From Parasalinivibrio latis (lineage in GTDB: Bacteria > Pseudomonadota > Gammaproteobacteria > Enterobacterales > Vibrionaceae), in NCBI RefSeq assembly GCF_036825535.1, contig NZ_CP098812.1:2976001-3040000 (forward strand): DNA of 64,000 nt, written 5' to 3'. This document shows, piece by piece, positions 34,710 to 44,623 of this stretch; position 1 is the stretch's first letter, and every line of letters starts with the position of its first letter. The notes beneath the pieces were generated by a model. The model saw only the letters and a program-made list of their open reading frames with translations, was not told the DNA's origin and did not search any database. A program made the position numbers and the translations under genes.

Positions 34710-37277
34710 ATGAATAAAAACCTCCTATTTATATCCTGTTTTTCAATGCTTCTACCTACACAGCTACAGGCTGAAGTGAACCTCATTGACCTTGGCGTGG
34801 GGGACATCAGAAATTATGCCCTCGCTGCAAGTGTTGACCAAAGCTCCACCTACATTTTCACCGGTCGGCTGCCAAACTCGAAAGAAAACAGTCAAGGTGT
34901 TCATATTGGAACACTACCTCTTTATGCGGGTCTCGCTACTGACAACAGGACAGATGGCAGCCTCACTGAAAAAATCAGCGTTTCACACACTCAGGTTGAA
35001 GATAACCCCTGGTGGCGTGCAAAACTAAAAACAGCCTCTCCAGTAAAAACAATCCGGGTCTGGAAACGTAAAGAAGCCTACGGATGTACAGACAACAACA
35101 GTTCTGTTGATTGCTCTCGGTTGGACAACTGGTCTTTATTTATCAGTCACAACGATATAACGGATACAGGTATTCAACCGATGCGAAGTAATCCTCAAAT
35201 AGAGGAGTTCGCTTTCAACTCTTATCCAACCGGAGACTTCGAAGAAATAACATTCCCGTCAACCAAGAACATAAAATCGGTAGTAATTGTCGCCCACGGT
35301 CAGGACAAGGTTTTGAATCTGGCGGAAGTGCAATTGCTCGGAGCCAACAGCGATACTGTTCCGCCGGTTTCCCAGGACCTCCAAACGATGTTTGAGCGGA
35401 AAACCGGACTGTTTATGCACTGGGGGCCAGGTAGCTATAACAACACAGAATGGAACTCAGATTTTAATGTTGACCTCGTCACTGTTACGCCACAGGAAAT
35501 CGAGCAAAATGTCAGCAAGTGGTCAGAACAATTGGTCCATATGGGGGCAGACTATGGCATGTTGATAGCCAAACACCATGACGGGTTTTCTAATTTCGAA
35601 ACAGCACACAGCGACTATAAAATTACCAATACATCCCAATGCAAATTCCTTTCTGATCCATCACAGTGTGATGTCGTAGCTCATTATGTTCGGGAGATGC
35701 GGGAAGCTGACCTGGATGTGGGGTTATATTTCTCCATTCTTGACAGGCAATTCACTAAACAACCTGAAACCTTTGGGTATGTCCATGGTGATTACATCAT
35801 CAAGGCTCAGCTAAAGGAGCTTCTCACCAAGTATGGTGAAATAGACATACTCTGGTTTGATGCATTAGGTTGGCTGATTAATGATACGGAAGACGTTAAC
35901 CTCGATAACCTGCGCCGGTATATTCGCCAGATTTCCCCCAACACACTGGTGCTTAATAACGACCAAAGACACTCCCCTATCTCCACAGATATTGATGTTT
36001 ATGAAATTGGGGCCCATGCATTTTCAAAGATCTCCAACGTCAACCCTAACTCAGAGGAAGGTTCCCGCCCGAAAGAGGTGACGGATACCATGGCTGCAAC
36101 CGGTTGGTTCTGGAAAACCTATGAAGCGCAAAAATCCCTACCAGAACTGATGCGTCGCTCCCGGATTCTCGACTCGTTAGCCAATACCGCCATGTTGTTG
36201 AATGTTGCTCCGAACCGGGAATTAACGTTTGAAAAATCAGCTCTTCAAAGGGCCCACCAACGGGAAATCCTGAGAAATTCCCCCGAGCTGGCCGGTGGTA
36301 ATACCATCGCAGGCAAGGTAAACCTTGCATACGACAAGCCCACCCGCCAGTCGAGTAATTATTCGCAAAGCGAGGGGCTTGCTGATTCTGCTGTCGATGG
36401 CCTTCGACATGGTAGCTGGCAGGTTGGATCTGTCTCCCACACCCAGAGTGAGGATTTCCCATGGTGGCAGGTTGATCTAGGTTCAGCTCAGTCATTCGAC
36501 TCCGTTCGTATTTTCAACCGCACAGATTGCTGTGCCTATCGCCTGGATAAACTGGTTATTGCTATTACTGACAACGACTTAAGCTCAACATCACTCGATA
36601 CCCTGAAGAGCAATCCCAATGGTGCTACATTGATATCTGTAGACGCTAATGGTGCACAGGATATTTCGGTTCCTACTCCATCTGCCAACGGCCGCTACGT
36701 CCGTATCTACCTGGATGGTTCCGGCTACCTGAGTCTGGCAGAAGTAGAAATTCTGACACCTAACACCGCCCTTCCTGTCCCCGGCTTTATGACCCAGCAG
36801 AGTACAACCTACAACGGAGACTACACTAACTTCGCTTCTTGGAAAGCCGTCGATGGAATCACGGATTACTCTGCATTAAATGGAAAGTTGGCACACACTG
36901 ATTTTCAACCTGAGCCGTGGTGGCTCACAGACTTGGGAGACGTGAAGACTCTTTCTGAAATCAAGATCTGGAACCGGGGACCCGAAAGAAATTGTTCCGG
37001 TGTGGACAGTTGCGATGAACGTTTAAGAGATTATGTCATTGTCATCAGTCATGATGACATAAGGCATACACCGTTCAGCCAAATTACCCCGTCTCCCAGA
37101 ACTTGGGTTATCCCGGTAAACGCCATTGCCCAATGGCCCAGTGTGATAGACCTGCCACGTTATCTTGGCGGGGAAACCCCAACCGGGCGATATGTACGCA
37201 TTATCAAACCAGCAAGAGATGATGGCAGGCTTCAGGAATTGACGTTGTCTGAAGTGGAAATATACGCTCAGCCATAA
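34710..37277 (+). CDS. Secreted GH29-type alpha-L-fucosidase with three F5/8C-like modules
   Basis: 855 residues. Signal peptide (NKNLLFISCFSMLLPTQLQA|EV). A discoidin-like module (about 25-215) precedes a GH29-like catalytic domain (about 225-530): GLFMHWGPGSYN, KHHDGFSNFETAHSDY and DILWFDALG with the probable nucleophile D384. Two more fucolectin/F5/8C-type modules follow (about 540-690 and 700-855), each with the WW-x-DLG type motif. It probably releases fucose from host or algal glycans at the cell surface or outside. No fucose catabolic genes adjoin. ATG at 34710 was chosen over TTG at 34698 for the signal peptide. Confidence 0.85.
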   Translation: MNKNLLFISCFSMLLPTQLQAEVNLIDLGVGDIRNYALAASVDQSSTYIFTGRLPNSKENSQGVHIGTLPLYAGLATDNRTDGSLTEKISVSHTQVEDNPWWRAKLKTASPVKTIRVWKRKEAYGCTDNNSSVDCSRLDNWSLFISHNDITDTGIQPMRSNPQIEEFAFNSYPTGDFEEITFPSTKNIKSVVIVAHGQDKVLNLAEVQLLGANSDTVPPVSQDLQTMFERKTGLFMHWGPGSYNNTEWNSDFNVDLVTVTPQEIEQNVSKWSEQLVHMGADYGMLIAKHHDGFSNFETAHSDYKITNTSQCKFLSDPSQCDVVAHYVREMREADLDVGLYFSILDRQFTKQPETFGYVHGDYIIKAQLKELLTKYGEIDILWFDALGWLINDTEDVNLDNLRRYIRQISPNTLVLNNDQRHSPISTDIDVYEIGAHAFSKISNVNPNSEEGSRPKEVTDTMAATGWFWKTYEAQKSLPELMRRSRILDSLANTAMLLNVAPNRELTFEKSALQRAHQREILRNSPELAGGNTIAGKVNLAYDKPTRQSSNYSQSEGLADSAVDGLRHGSWQVGSVSHTQSEDFPWWQVDLGSAQSFDSVRIFNRTDCCAYRLDKLVIAITDNDLSSTSLDTLKSNPNGATLISVDANGAQDISVPTPSANGRYVRIYLDGSGYLSLAEVEILTPNTALPVPGFMTQQSTTYNGDYTNFASWKAVDGITDYSALNGKLAHTDFQPEPWWLTDLGDVKTLSEIKIWNRGPERNCSGVDSCDERLRDYVIVISHDDIRHTPFSQITPSPRTWVIPVNAIAQWPSVIDLPRYLGGETPTGRYVRIIKPARDDGRLQELTLSEVEIYAQP

Positions 37278-37284
37278 CCCTTTC

Positions 37285-37320
37285 AGCTGGCCTTAACCGG
37301 GCCAGCTCCTTACCTTTTTA
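37285..37320 (+). terminator. Terminator of the fucosidase gene
   Basis: Eight-base-pair stem (AGCTGGCC / GGCCAGCT) followed after several bases by a T-run; moderate strength. Confidence 0.6.
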
Positions 37321-37462
37321 TACACTTCCTGTAAAAATATCCGCACTGGAACTGCTTTGACTCAATCGATTGTTCTATCTGGCAATTCCTTTATCATCTC
37401 TTGAGTTTTTCTCCCTACCCCTCTAGCTTGGTAAAATTATTGTTAAATCCAGAGGAAAAGAG

Positions 37463-38956
37463 ATGGAATGGAAGGTCAGCAGTGGTACCGCCGATAAGCA
37501 GCGTACAGCCTGCCTGGTAACCGGATTTTACAAGGGCCAGGTACTTTCCCCTGTCTCCGAACAGCTGGATGCTACAAGTAATGGTTTTATCAGCGGGATC
37601 CTGAAAAGATGCAACCTGCACGGAGAACCGGGGCAGACACTGTTGCTGCACAATGTCCCTGGTGTCCTCGCTGATCGCGTGCTGCTGGTTGGGCTTGGCG
37701 ATAAAAAAAGCCTGTGCGCAAAAACACTGCGCAAGTGCACCGAATTGGTGGTGCGCTATCTCAACGAAGCAGGATCAATGGAAGCTGCCGTGTACTTCAA
37801 GGATGCAGCCACTAACCTTTCCTGTTATGAGTCAATCAGGGTGATGCAGGAAGCATCCAGCGATGCCCTCTACAGTTTTTCCGGGTTCACGTCCAAGGAG
37901 TCCAACGGGAGAAGGCCATTAAAGCGGCTGACTTTCTGCGTACCAAGACGTCGGGATCTCAAAGATGCTGAAAATGCACTGTTCCATGCCACGGCATTGT
38001 CCGCAGGAAAGTCAGCGGCCAGACATCTGGGAAACCTGCCGCCGAATGTCCTGACACCTACCGGCCTTGCCCTAAGGGCGAGGGAACTGGCAAGCCAGCA
38101 TGAGTCCCTGAACTGTACCACTCTGGGTGAAGAGGAATTGGCTAGGCTGGGTATGGGAGCCTGGCTTGCCGTCAGCCGAGGCAGCGCCAATGAATCACAG
38201 CTTATCCGGCTCGATTACCGGCAAGCAGACGACCCATCTTCCCCGCCAATAGTCCTGATAGGGAAAGGCCTTACATTTGATGCTGGAGGGATCACCCTCA
38301 AAGGGTCTAACGGTATGGACGAAATGAAATGCGATATGTGCGGTGCGGCGGCTGTTTTCGGTACCATGCTGGCGCTTGCTGAACTGGGTTTGCCTGTCAA
38401 TGTAACTGGCATCCTTGCGGCCTGTGAAAACATGCCGGATGGCAATGCCTACCGTCCTGGCGACGTGCTGACAACAATGTCAGGTAAAACTATCGAGGTG
38501 CTCAGTACCGATGCAGAAGGCCGGCTGGTACTGGCCGATGCCATTACCTACACCCGTCGTATGCTTGAGCCAAAAGAGATCATTGATGTGGCAACATTGA
38601 CTGGCGCAGCCATTACATCGCTGGGGCATGTTGCCAGCGCCATGATGACCAATGATAAACACCTTGGCCGGGAGCTCAAACGGGCAGCCAAAACGTCCGG
38701 TGACCGGGTTTGGCCACTGCCGGTTGACGATGATTACCAACCAATTATCGACAGCCATGTTGCAGATATGAAAAACACCAGTTGGCGCATTGCCGGGGCC
38801 GTCGGAGCGGCCTGCCTGTTGTCGCGCTTTGCTGAGGAAACCCCATGGGTCCATCTGGACATCGCAGGTACAGCCTGGCTGGGAAGGGACAAAGGGGCAA
38901 CCGGCCGCCCGGTCCCCCTTCTGGTGCAGTATTTAATCCACCAGTGCGGAGCTTGA
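37463..38956 (+). CDS. M17 leucyl aminopeptidase-family protein
   Basis: 497-residue M17 metallopeptidase with two-zinc site motifs GKGLTFDAGGITLK, EMKCDMCGAAAV and STDAEGRLVLADAI (signature usually NTDAEGRL). Removes N-terminal residues, preferentially leucine, in the cytoplasm. The N-terminal domain is divergent from PepA, so it is likely a paralogue and not the housekeeping copy. Strong ribosome site (AGAGGAAAAGAG). Single-gene unit convergent with the next. Confidence 0.88.
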   Translation: MEWKVSSGTADKQRTACLVTGFYKGQVLSPVSEQLDATSNGFISGILKRCNLHGEPGQTLLLHNVPGVLADRVLLVGLGDKKSLCAKTLRKCTELVVRYLNEAGSMEAAVYFKDAATNLSCYESIRVMQEASSDALYSFSGFTSKESNGRRPLKRLTFCVPRRRDLKDAENALFHATALSAGKSAARHLGNLPPNVLTPTGLALRARELASQHESLNCTTLGEEELARLGMGAWLAVSRGSANESQLIRLDYRQADDPSSPPIVLIGKGLTFDAGGITLKGSNGMDEMKCDMCGAAAVFGTMLALAELGLPVNVTGILAACENMPDGNAYRPGDVLTTMSGKTIEVLSTDAEGRLVLADAITYTRRMLEPKEIIDVATLTGAAITSLGHVASAMMTNDKHLGRELKRAAKTSGDRVWPLPVDDDYQPIIDSHVADMKNTSWRIAGAVGAACLLSRFAEETPWVHLDIAGTAWLGRDKGATGRPVPLLVQYLIHQCGA

Positions 38957-38960
38957 AGGG

Positions 38961-39398
38961 TTATTCGATGATGAAAGTACCTGTCATTCCCTTTTCAGCC
39001 AGCCCCGCACATTCAAACGTGTAGCTGCCAGGCTTGATAGGGACAAAAAACAGCTCCACCTCACCTTCATCCTCAAACTCGATTTCGTAAAAACCATTCG
39101 CCTTGATCTCAATTCCACCCGCTTCTACCTTCCGCATCCAGACATTGTTAAACAGGCCATGGGATTCGAACGCACACTCTTTGGCCCCCGTACTGCTGAT
39201 TGTCAGTGCATACGCCTTGCCCGTTTCCATCTTGTATTCTTTCTGCGAAATTCCGTACCCTGCTTCATCATTCCCCAGTACAAGCTCTGGCAAATCTGTC
39301 GCACGAAGGGACAAATTACCTTTTGCAGAAGACACCAGAGGAAATACCAGAGTAGCGGTGACAGCGGCCGTTATGGCCAGTGTGGTCAGTTTCTTCAT
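38961..39398 (-). CDS. Periplasmic cupredoxin-like protein of unknown function
   Basis: 145 residues with a signal peptide (LTTLAITAAVTATLVFPLVSSAKG). The mature part is beta-rich and ends PIKPGSYTFECAGLAEKGMTGTFIIE, the pattern of the last strands of a cupredoxin, with possible metal residues His (ESHGLF), Cys (FECAG) and Met (EKGM). AAGGA lies seven bases before ATG 39398; a longer frame to 39446 was rejected. It might bind copper or heme-type metals, but no partner is adjacent. Confidence 0.65.
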   Translation of the reverse strand: MKKLTTLAITAAVTATLVFPLVSSAKGNLSLRATDLPELVLGNDEAGYGISQKEYKMETGKAYALTISSTGAKECAFESHGLFNNVWMRKVEAGGIEIKANGFYEIEFEDEGEVELFFVPIKPGSYTFECAGLAEKGMTGTFIIE

Positions 39399-39825
39399 CC
39401 TAAGTTCCTTTTTATGCTTCCGGGTTCCTGCCGGGATGATTGTCATCAGTCACGTCACGTATTTTGAAGCCAATTTTCTCGAACATTGAAAAGCTTAGAT
39501 AGATCACAGGGGAAGGTTAAATCCTTCTTTAGGATGAAATCACTCCTCAATGCCGTTTCATTGATAAGATAAGAGTTCCCTTTCATGGACAGCGTAAGTA
39601 AGTTTAATAGACAATCCAATATTCATTAGCGTTCATTTATTCATCTGTTTGGCTTTATTATTACATCAGCACGCAATATACATACCTAAACAATATTTAA
39701 TTTCGTAATTATTATTTCCATTAATAATGGTATTCATGGCATGAATTCAACTTTAGCCATTGGGATTGCAGGAGTAAGATCCTGACGGATTTTTAAAACC
39801 TATAACTATTATTACAGGAAGCATT
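39399..39825. other. AT-rich intergenic region
   Basis: 427 bases, distinctly AT-rich compared with neighbours. A short dyad CCATT-AAT-AATGG lies at 39719-39731. No gene is supported. It is the promoter region of the two divergent secreted proteins. Confidence 0.45.
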
Positions 39826-40836
39826 ATGAATATTCGTAAACGCACCATTTTAACTGCAGTGAGCTATCTCAGCCTTTGCGTAGCTGGTACTGCATATGCA
39901 CAAAATAGTGATGTTTCGCCTTCATTTAACCTAAAAGTCGGTCCTTCATACACAAATACCAAGCTGTCTTCTGGCTCGGCCATGACGGTCAACGGAGACA
40001 ACCTCATTGTGGTTGGTGACGATACACCTTGGCTGTTTACCGTCAACGATGATTATCAAATTACGGGAAAAAATAAAATCGCCAACTACCCGGTTAATAA
40101 ACAAGGCCGTGTAGACCACAAGATTAAACCAGACTTTGAATCTATGACATCTCTGAAATATGAGGGAAAGGATTATTATCTGGTATTAGGTTCTGGCAGT
40201 AAAAAGGAATTGCGTGAGCATGCATTCCTGATTTCACAAAATGGAAAAGTAGAGAATGAATATTCTCTTGGCAAACTGTATTCACTGCTGCATGAAAAAG
40301 CAGGGTTCACTAATAAAGAAAAAATAAATATTGAAGGTGTTGCAGCTTCAGCACATAAGATCTTTATTTTTAACCGTGGAAATGAAGGTAAAAATGCCAT
40401 CTTTGAAATAAATCTCAAAGATTTTATGACCTTCCTAAAGGGCGAGCACAATAACCTTCCTTCTCTGAAGGTTTATCAAATGACCTTGCCAGCAATTAAC
40501 GGCGTGCAATCTTGTTTCTCCGGTGCTGACTACTGGACAAACACCAACAGCATCATCTTTACTGCATCCGTTGAAGGAAACAATAACAGCAGTGTAAATG
40601 ATGGTGCCGTACAAGGCAGTTTCGTGGGCGTACTGCCATTGGCCGACCTTAAGCAAGGTACACCAATGGATATGACAACCTATATGCAGGAAGTGACTAA
40701 AGACGGTAAACCTGTAATTACCAAACTGGAATCCATTGCGATTGCCGCAGAAAGCAACCACGCTGCTACCGGCTATCTGGTTAGTGACAACGACAACGGT
40801 ACCAGTCAGTTCTTTACCTTCGCTATCGACAAGTAA
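39826..40836 (+). CDS. Secreted protein of unknown function, propeller-like
   Basis: 336 residues with a signal peptide (TAVSYLSLCVAGTAYA|QN). Repeated beta-strand patterns such as GSAMTVNGDNLIVVGDD, MTSLKYEGKDYYLVLGSGS and INIEGVAASAHKIFIFNRGN suggest a six-bladed propeller with acidic loops, of the kind seen in DUF6929/phytase-like proteins. Function unknown. AT-rich, Lys/Asn-rich coding sequence unlike neighbouring genes, possibly acquired. Good ribosome site (AGGAAG) and a terminator of its own. Confidence 0.65.
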   Translation: MNIRKRTILTAVSYLSLCVAGTAYAQNSDVSPSFNLKVGPSYTNTKLSSGSAMTVNGDNLIVVGDDTPWLFTVNDDYQITGKNKIANYPVNKQGRVDHKIKPDFESMTSLKYEGKDYYLVLGSGSKKELREHAFLISQNGKVENEYSLGKLYSLLHEKAGFTNKEKINIEGVAASAHKIFIFNRGNEGKNAIFEINLKDFMTFLKGEHNNLPSLKVYQMTLPAINGVQSCFSGADYWTNTNSIIFTASVEGNNNSSVNDGAVQGSFVGVLPLADLKQGTPMDMTTYMQEVTKDGKPVITKLESIAIAAESNHAATGYLVSDNDNGTSQFFTFAIDK

Positions 40837-40853
40837 AAACACGTTCCATCTCT

Positions 40854-40885
40854 GCCCGGAAGAGCCTCATGTTCTTCCGGGCTTT
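40854..40885 (+). terminator. Terminator of the propeller-like protein gene
   Basis: Ten-base-pair stem (GCCCGGAAGA / TCTTCCGGGC), loop of nine bases, short TTTCTCC tail. Confidence 0.75.
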
Positions 40886-41019
40886 CTCCAATTCCATGGT
40901 TCCATTGAATAAATGGCCAGCCATCTAAACATCTTCCACAACGCTTACCTAAAAAGTCATACAATTCTTGAAATCAGTAGGCCTCTCCATGGCAATACAC
41001 ACACATTAAAAATTGGAAA

Positions 41020-41036
41020 TCCTACTTTGGAAGGAT
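41020..41036. promoter_or_regulatory. PQQ-locus motif copy a (regulator gene)
   Basis: TCCTACTTTGGAAGGAT, in the 425-base region (40886-41311) between the propeller gene and the response regulator, 276 bases before the regulator start. That region is AT-rich and otherwise shows no gene. Confidence 0.7.
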
Positions 41037-41311
41037 AAATTCTCATAAAAAGTACGAATTTACTGAAAATGAGAATTATCTTAAATATCCGAATCTTACA
41101 AGATCACAATTAGCCTATCGGAGTATTTAAACTCGCTGATAGCTAACTATACTTAGCTAACACCTCGATGTTGCGTAAAAGTTAAATCCCATGGCGTATA
41201 CTTACTTCGCGCATGGTTTTTCATCTGCCATTTTTATACAGAAACGTTTTTACAGAACGTATTAAATTTGCGCGATTGGAACGCTAACTACCTCAATGAA
41301 GAGGGCAAATT

Positions 41312-41983
41312 ATGTTCAAATTTTTAGTGGCTGACGACCACCCTTTGTTTAGAGAAGCTGTGACTGATGTTATCCGCGGGCGGTTTCAGGATTGTGAAAT
41401 CTTTGACGCTGAGGATGTGGATGGCACTTTGTCATGTGTCAATGAACACGATGACCTTGACCTCATTCTGTTGGATTTGAATATGCCAGGGATGGGGGGA
41501 TTGAATGGCCTGCTGGAATTGAGGAACCAATCGCCAACCACGCCAGTGGCAATTATTTCAGCAGAAAGTAATAAGCAGGTCGTACTGCAAACCATCGCGT
41601 ATGGTGCTGTTGGCTATATATCCAAATCGTCCCCAAGGGATGAAATGGCCAATGCATTTGAACAAATAATCAATGGGACGGTTTACCTGCCCTCTGACAT
41701 CATCCGCGCCAGTGACTCCCTGGGCAGCGCAAGGGCCCGCAAGGCCCAGGAGAAGCAAATATCTCCCGATATGCTTTATACGCTGACCCGCAGGCAACTC
41801 CTTGTACTAAAGTCTATGTCACAGGGAGCGGCCAACAAACAGATTGCCTACGACCTGAACATCTCCGAAACCACTGTCAAATCCCATGTATCAGCCATTT
41901 TGAAAAAACTTGGTGTCCACAACCGGATCCAAGCAGTGGTGGGAGTCACAAACATCGACTTTGACCAGTACCTCAAGCGCTAG
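41312..41983 (+). CDS. LuxR/NarL-family response regulator
   Basis: 223 residues: receiver domain with phospho-acceptor D55 in LILLDLNMPGMGG, acidic pair ADDHP near the start, and K in ISKSSPRDE; then a LuxR-type DNA-binding helix-turn-helix (LTRRQLLVLKSMSQGAANKQIAYDLNISETTVKSHV). It ends two bases from the convergent hybrid kinase gene. By family and setting it is like ErbR/AgmR-type regulators that switch on PQQ alcohol oxidation in pseudomonads; inferred to bind the motif repeated across the locus. Confidence 0.9.
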   Translation: MFKFLVADDHPLFREAVTDVIRGRFQDCEIFDAEDVDGTLSCVNEHDDLDLILLDLNMPGMGGLNGLLELRNQSPTTPVAIISAESNKQVVLQTIAYGAVGYISKSSPRDEMANAFEQIINGTVYLPSDIIRASDSLGSARARKAQEKQISPDMLYTLTRRQLLVLKSMSQGAANKQIAYDLNISETTVKSHVSAILKKLGVHNRIQAVVGVTNIDFDQYLKR

Positions 41984-41985
41984 GC

Positions 41986-44622
41986 CTAACCAGTCATTCG
42001 GTCACCTGCATCGCGCTCACTGCGCAGCAGGTGAATCAAGGTGGTTTTCAACCGCATCGGCACGACAGGCTTGTTCAGCAAGAGGTAACCGCTTTCACGC
42101 GCTTCCTTCTTAAGCTCTTCGCTGCGGTTAGCCGTCAGGATTAATGTCGGCAATACCTGGGTACGTCCGGCATTGATGGCGTTGGCTACCGCGGTGCCGG
42201 TAATACCGTCATTGAGGTGGTAGTCCATTACCAGCATTTCCACCGGATCCTGGTGTATGTCATGCATTACCTGCAGGTTTTCCAGTGATGATGCCGTACT
42301 GACTTTGCACCCCCACTCCTCAAGCAGCAGTTTCATGGCTTCGCAGATATTCTGGTCATTGTCGATAACCCATACTCTGGCTCCATGAAGGGCGACGCCA
42401 TGATCGGTGACCGACGGGTAAGCATCGGCCCGGGTAACATTGCGCATCACCCCATAAGGCACGGTGACGGAAAACACTGACCCTTTGCCCAGTTCAGATC
42501 TCACTGAAATCTGGTGGCCCAGCACTTTGCTGATCTTATCGACGATAGCCAGCCCCAACCCCAGACTGCTCCGGGCATCTTCCGGCCGGCCGGAAGATGA
42601 GCTGTTAAGCCGTTTGAATTCCTGGAAAATCTCCCGTTGCTTGGATTCCGGAATGCCTTCACCGGTATCCCAGACTTCGATTGAAAGCCCCTCTTCACGG
42701 TGGCGGCAGCCGAGCAGGATTCGTCCCTGGGAAGTGTATTTCAGGGCATTGCTCATCAGGTTACGTACCACCCTGGCTAACAACTGGCTGTCGGTGTAGA
42801 CCGTTGAACGGGATCGCACATAACGCACTTCAAGCCCCAGGTTTTCCCCTGCCCGCTCGAACTCGTCAGCAATGTTGTCCAGCAGGTCACAGACCTCAAA
42901 CCCCTGTTTATCTGCCTTCACTACCCCGGCATCCAGTTTGGATATATCCACCAGCATAGAGATCAACGATTCCACGTCAGCAAGGGAGTTATCAATGGAG
43001 CGAACAAGCTTGCGGCTCGCAGGCGGCATCCGCTGTTCCTGAAGGGAGCCGACATAAAGTTGGGCGGCATTCAATGGCTGAAGCAGGTCATGGCTAATCG
43101 CCGCCAGGAATTTGGTCTTGGAAAGGTTGGCCCGCTCCGCTTCCCGTTTTGCTTCCAACAGGCGGGATTCCACAACACGTCTCTCCATGACTTCTGCACT
43201 GAGCTTGTCATTGAGGGATTGCAGCTGGGCGGTGCGCTCCTGTACCCGTTGCTCAAGCGTCAGGTAGGATTGTTTCAGTTGTTCGGCACTGCGTTTACGC
43301 TCGGTGATGTCCCAGTTCAACACAAACAGGCCGACAACCTGCCCATTGTTGGCCTTGTTGGGGACATAGCTTTTCACAAGGTGGCGAGGCTCACCGGAGC
43401 CGTTGCTCTCCTCACATTCAAAGGTGACCGACTCCCCTTCAAGTGCCCGCTTGAGGTAGGGTTTCAGCTCGTTGAATTTACTGAGTGGCCGGGTGACTGA
43501 GATATGGCTGTTCAGCAGGTTTCCACGCTCGAACCCATACCAGTTGTCATAGACCTTGTTGGTGAACTGGTAATGGAGATCCGCGCCGACATAGGCTATC
43601 AATGCCGGGACATTATCTGTAATCAGGCGAAGCCACTGCTCATTTTCCCTCAGGGTTTCAGCATAGAGGTAACCCTGGGTAATATCGGTGTAGGTGTTGA
43701 CGTACCCCCCATCTCCCATGGAATGGCTGCGTACCTCTATGACCCTTCCATCTTCAAGGATCTGCCGGCGGTTGCTGCTCTGGTGCCCGCCTTCCTCTTC
43801 CCGGTTGTCCAGTTCAAGCGGCGTCCGTTTTTGCACTTCGGAGATCCGGTACTCACTCAATGCCTCTTCGTTTAATCCGGTCATTTCGGTAAACCGCCGG
43901 TTGGCAATCTGGATATCACCGCCGCCGTCTACCATCAATACCCCTTGTGAAAGGTTATCAATCAGGGTTTGCAGCAAACGCGATTTTTCTGCCATCGCCG
44001 CTTCAAAACGGTCCGCTTCCGCCTGTTTAATCCGGGTGATGTCGGTGTATAGCATCACCAACCCGCCATCGGACGTTTCCCTTTCACTGACCTGCATCCA
44101 GCGGTCATCAGATTGTTGGAACACCCGCCCACCGAGGCTTTTGTCGTAGGGGTATTCACGGACAATCAGACCACTGTCGTGGGCAAGCTGTTTTATTTCT
44201 CCAAGCGTGGATTCCTGGCTGAGGGAGATCCGGTTGTCCTGCCAGAACTGACGGAAATGGCTGTTGGAATACACCAACCGCCTCTGGTTATCGTACAGGG
44301 CAAAGCCGTCAGTGATAGTCTCAATGGCATCAAGGAAACGTTGCTGGGCACGCTCGGTCTTCTGCTTGGCCTGGGTCAGTTGGCGGTTGGTTTCCTCCAG
44401 CTCCACCAGCGTGGCATTCAACTCCTCCGTTTTCTCACGCACCTGCTCAGCGAGCACAACGGAATGCTGGAAAGCACCATAAGGGTCTATCTTGTGGCAA
44501 TTCCCCTGCTCTACCCGGGAGATCAGTGAATCGATAATTTTCTGCTTGCGGCGGTTCTCTTCCTGCAACTGCCTGATCTCCAGCTGCAGGTCTTCCACAT
44601 CAGAAGGTTTTCTGTCGCTCAA
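41986..44622 (-). CDS. PAS-containing hybrid histidine kinase
   Basis: 878 residues from TTG 44622. An N-terminal coiled coil is followed by PAS-like segments (ITDGFALYDNQRRLVYSN; LSQGVLMVDGGGDIQIANRRF; PALIAYVGADLHYQFTNKVY), a second coiled coil, HisKA with ISHDLLQPLNAAQLYVG, HATPase (GLGLAIVDKISKVLG) and a C-terminal receiver (EMLVMDYHLNDG). No transmembrane segment is evident, so it is probably cytosolic. TTG at 44622 follows the FIST stop by one base with AGGCAGG before it; an earlier TTG at 44682 would overlap. Likely partner of the convergent response regulator, with FIST as sensor. Confidence 0.88.
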   Translation of the reverse strand: MSDRKPSDVEDLQLEIRQLQEENRRKQKIIDSLISRVEQGNCHKIDPYGAFQHSVVLAEQVREKTEELNATLVELEETNRQLTQAKQKTERAQQRFLDAIETITDGFALYDNQRRLVYSNSHFRQFWQDNRISLSQESTLGEIKQLAHDSGLIVREYPYDKSLGGRVFQQSDDRWMQVSERETSDGGLVMLYTDITRIKQAEADRFEAAMAEKSRLLQTLIDNLSQGVLMVDGGGDIQIANRRFTEMTGLNEEALSEYRISEVQKRTPLELDNREEEGGHQSSNRRQILEDGRVIEVRSHSMGDGGYVNTYTDITQGYLYAETLRENEQWLRLITDNVPALIAYVGADLHYQFTNKVYDNWYGFERGNLLNSHISVTRPLSKFNELKPYLKRALEGESVTFECEESNGSGEPRHLVKSYVPNKANNGQVVGLFVLNWDITERKRSAEQLKQSYLTLEQRVQERTAQLQSLNDKLSAEVMERRVVESRLLEAKREAERANLSKTKFLAAISHDLLQPLNAAQLYVGSLQEQRMPPASRKLVRSIDNSLADVESLISMLVDISKLDAGVVKADKQGFEVCDLLDNIADEFERAGENLGLEVRYVRSRSTVYTDSQLLARVVRNLMSNALKYTSQGRILLGCRHREEGLSIEVWDTGEGIPESKQREIFQEFKRLNSSSSGRPEDARSSLGLGLAIVDKISKVLGHQISVRSELGKGSVFSVTVPYGVMRNVTRADAYPSVTDHGVALHGARVWVIDNDQNICEAMKLLLEEWGCKVSTASSLENLQVMHDIHQDPVEMLVMDYHLNDGITGTAVANAINAGRTQVLPTLILTANRSEELKKEARESGYLLLNKPVVPMRLKTTLIHLLRSERDAGDRMTG

Positions 44623-44623
44623 A

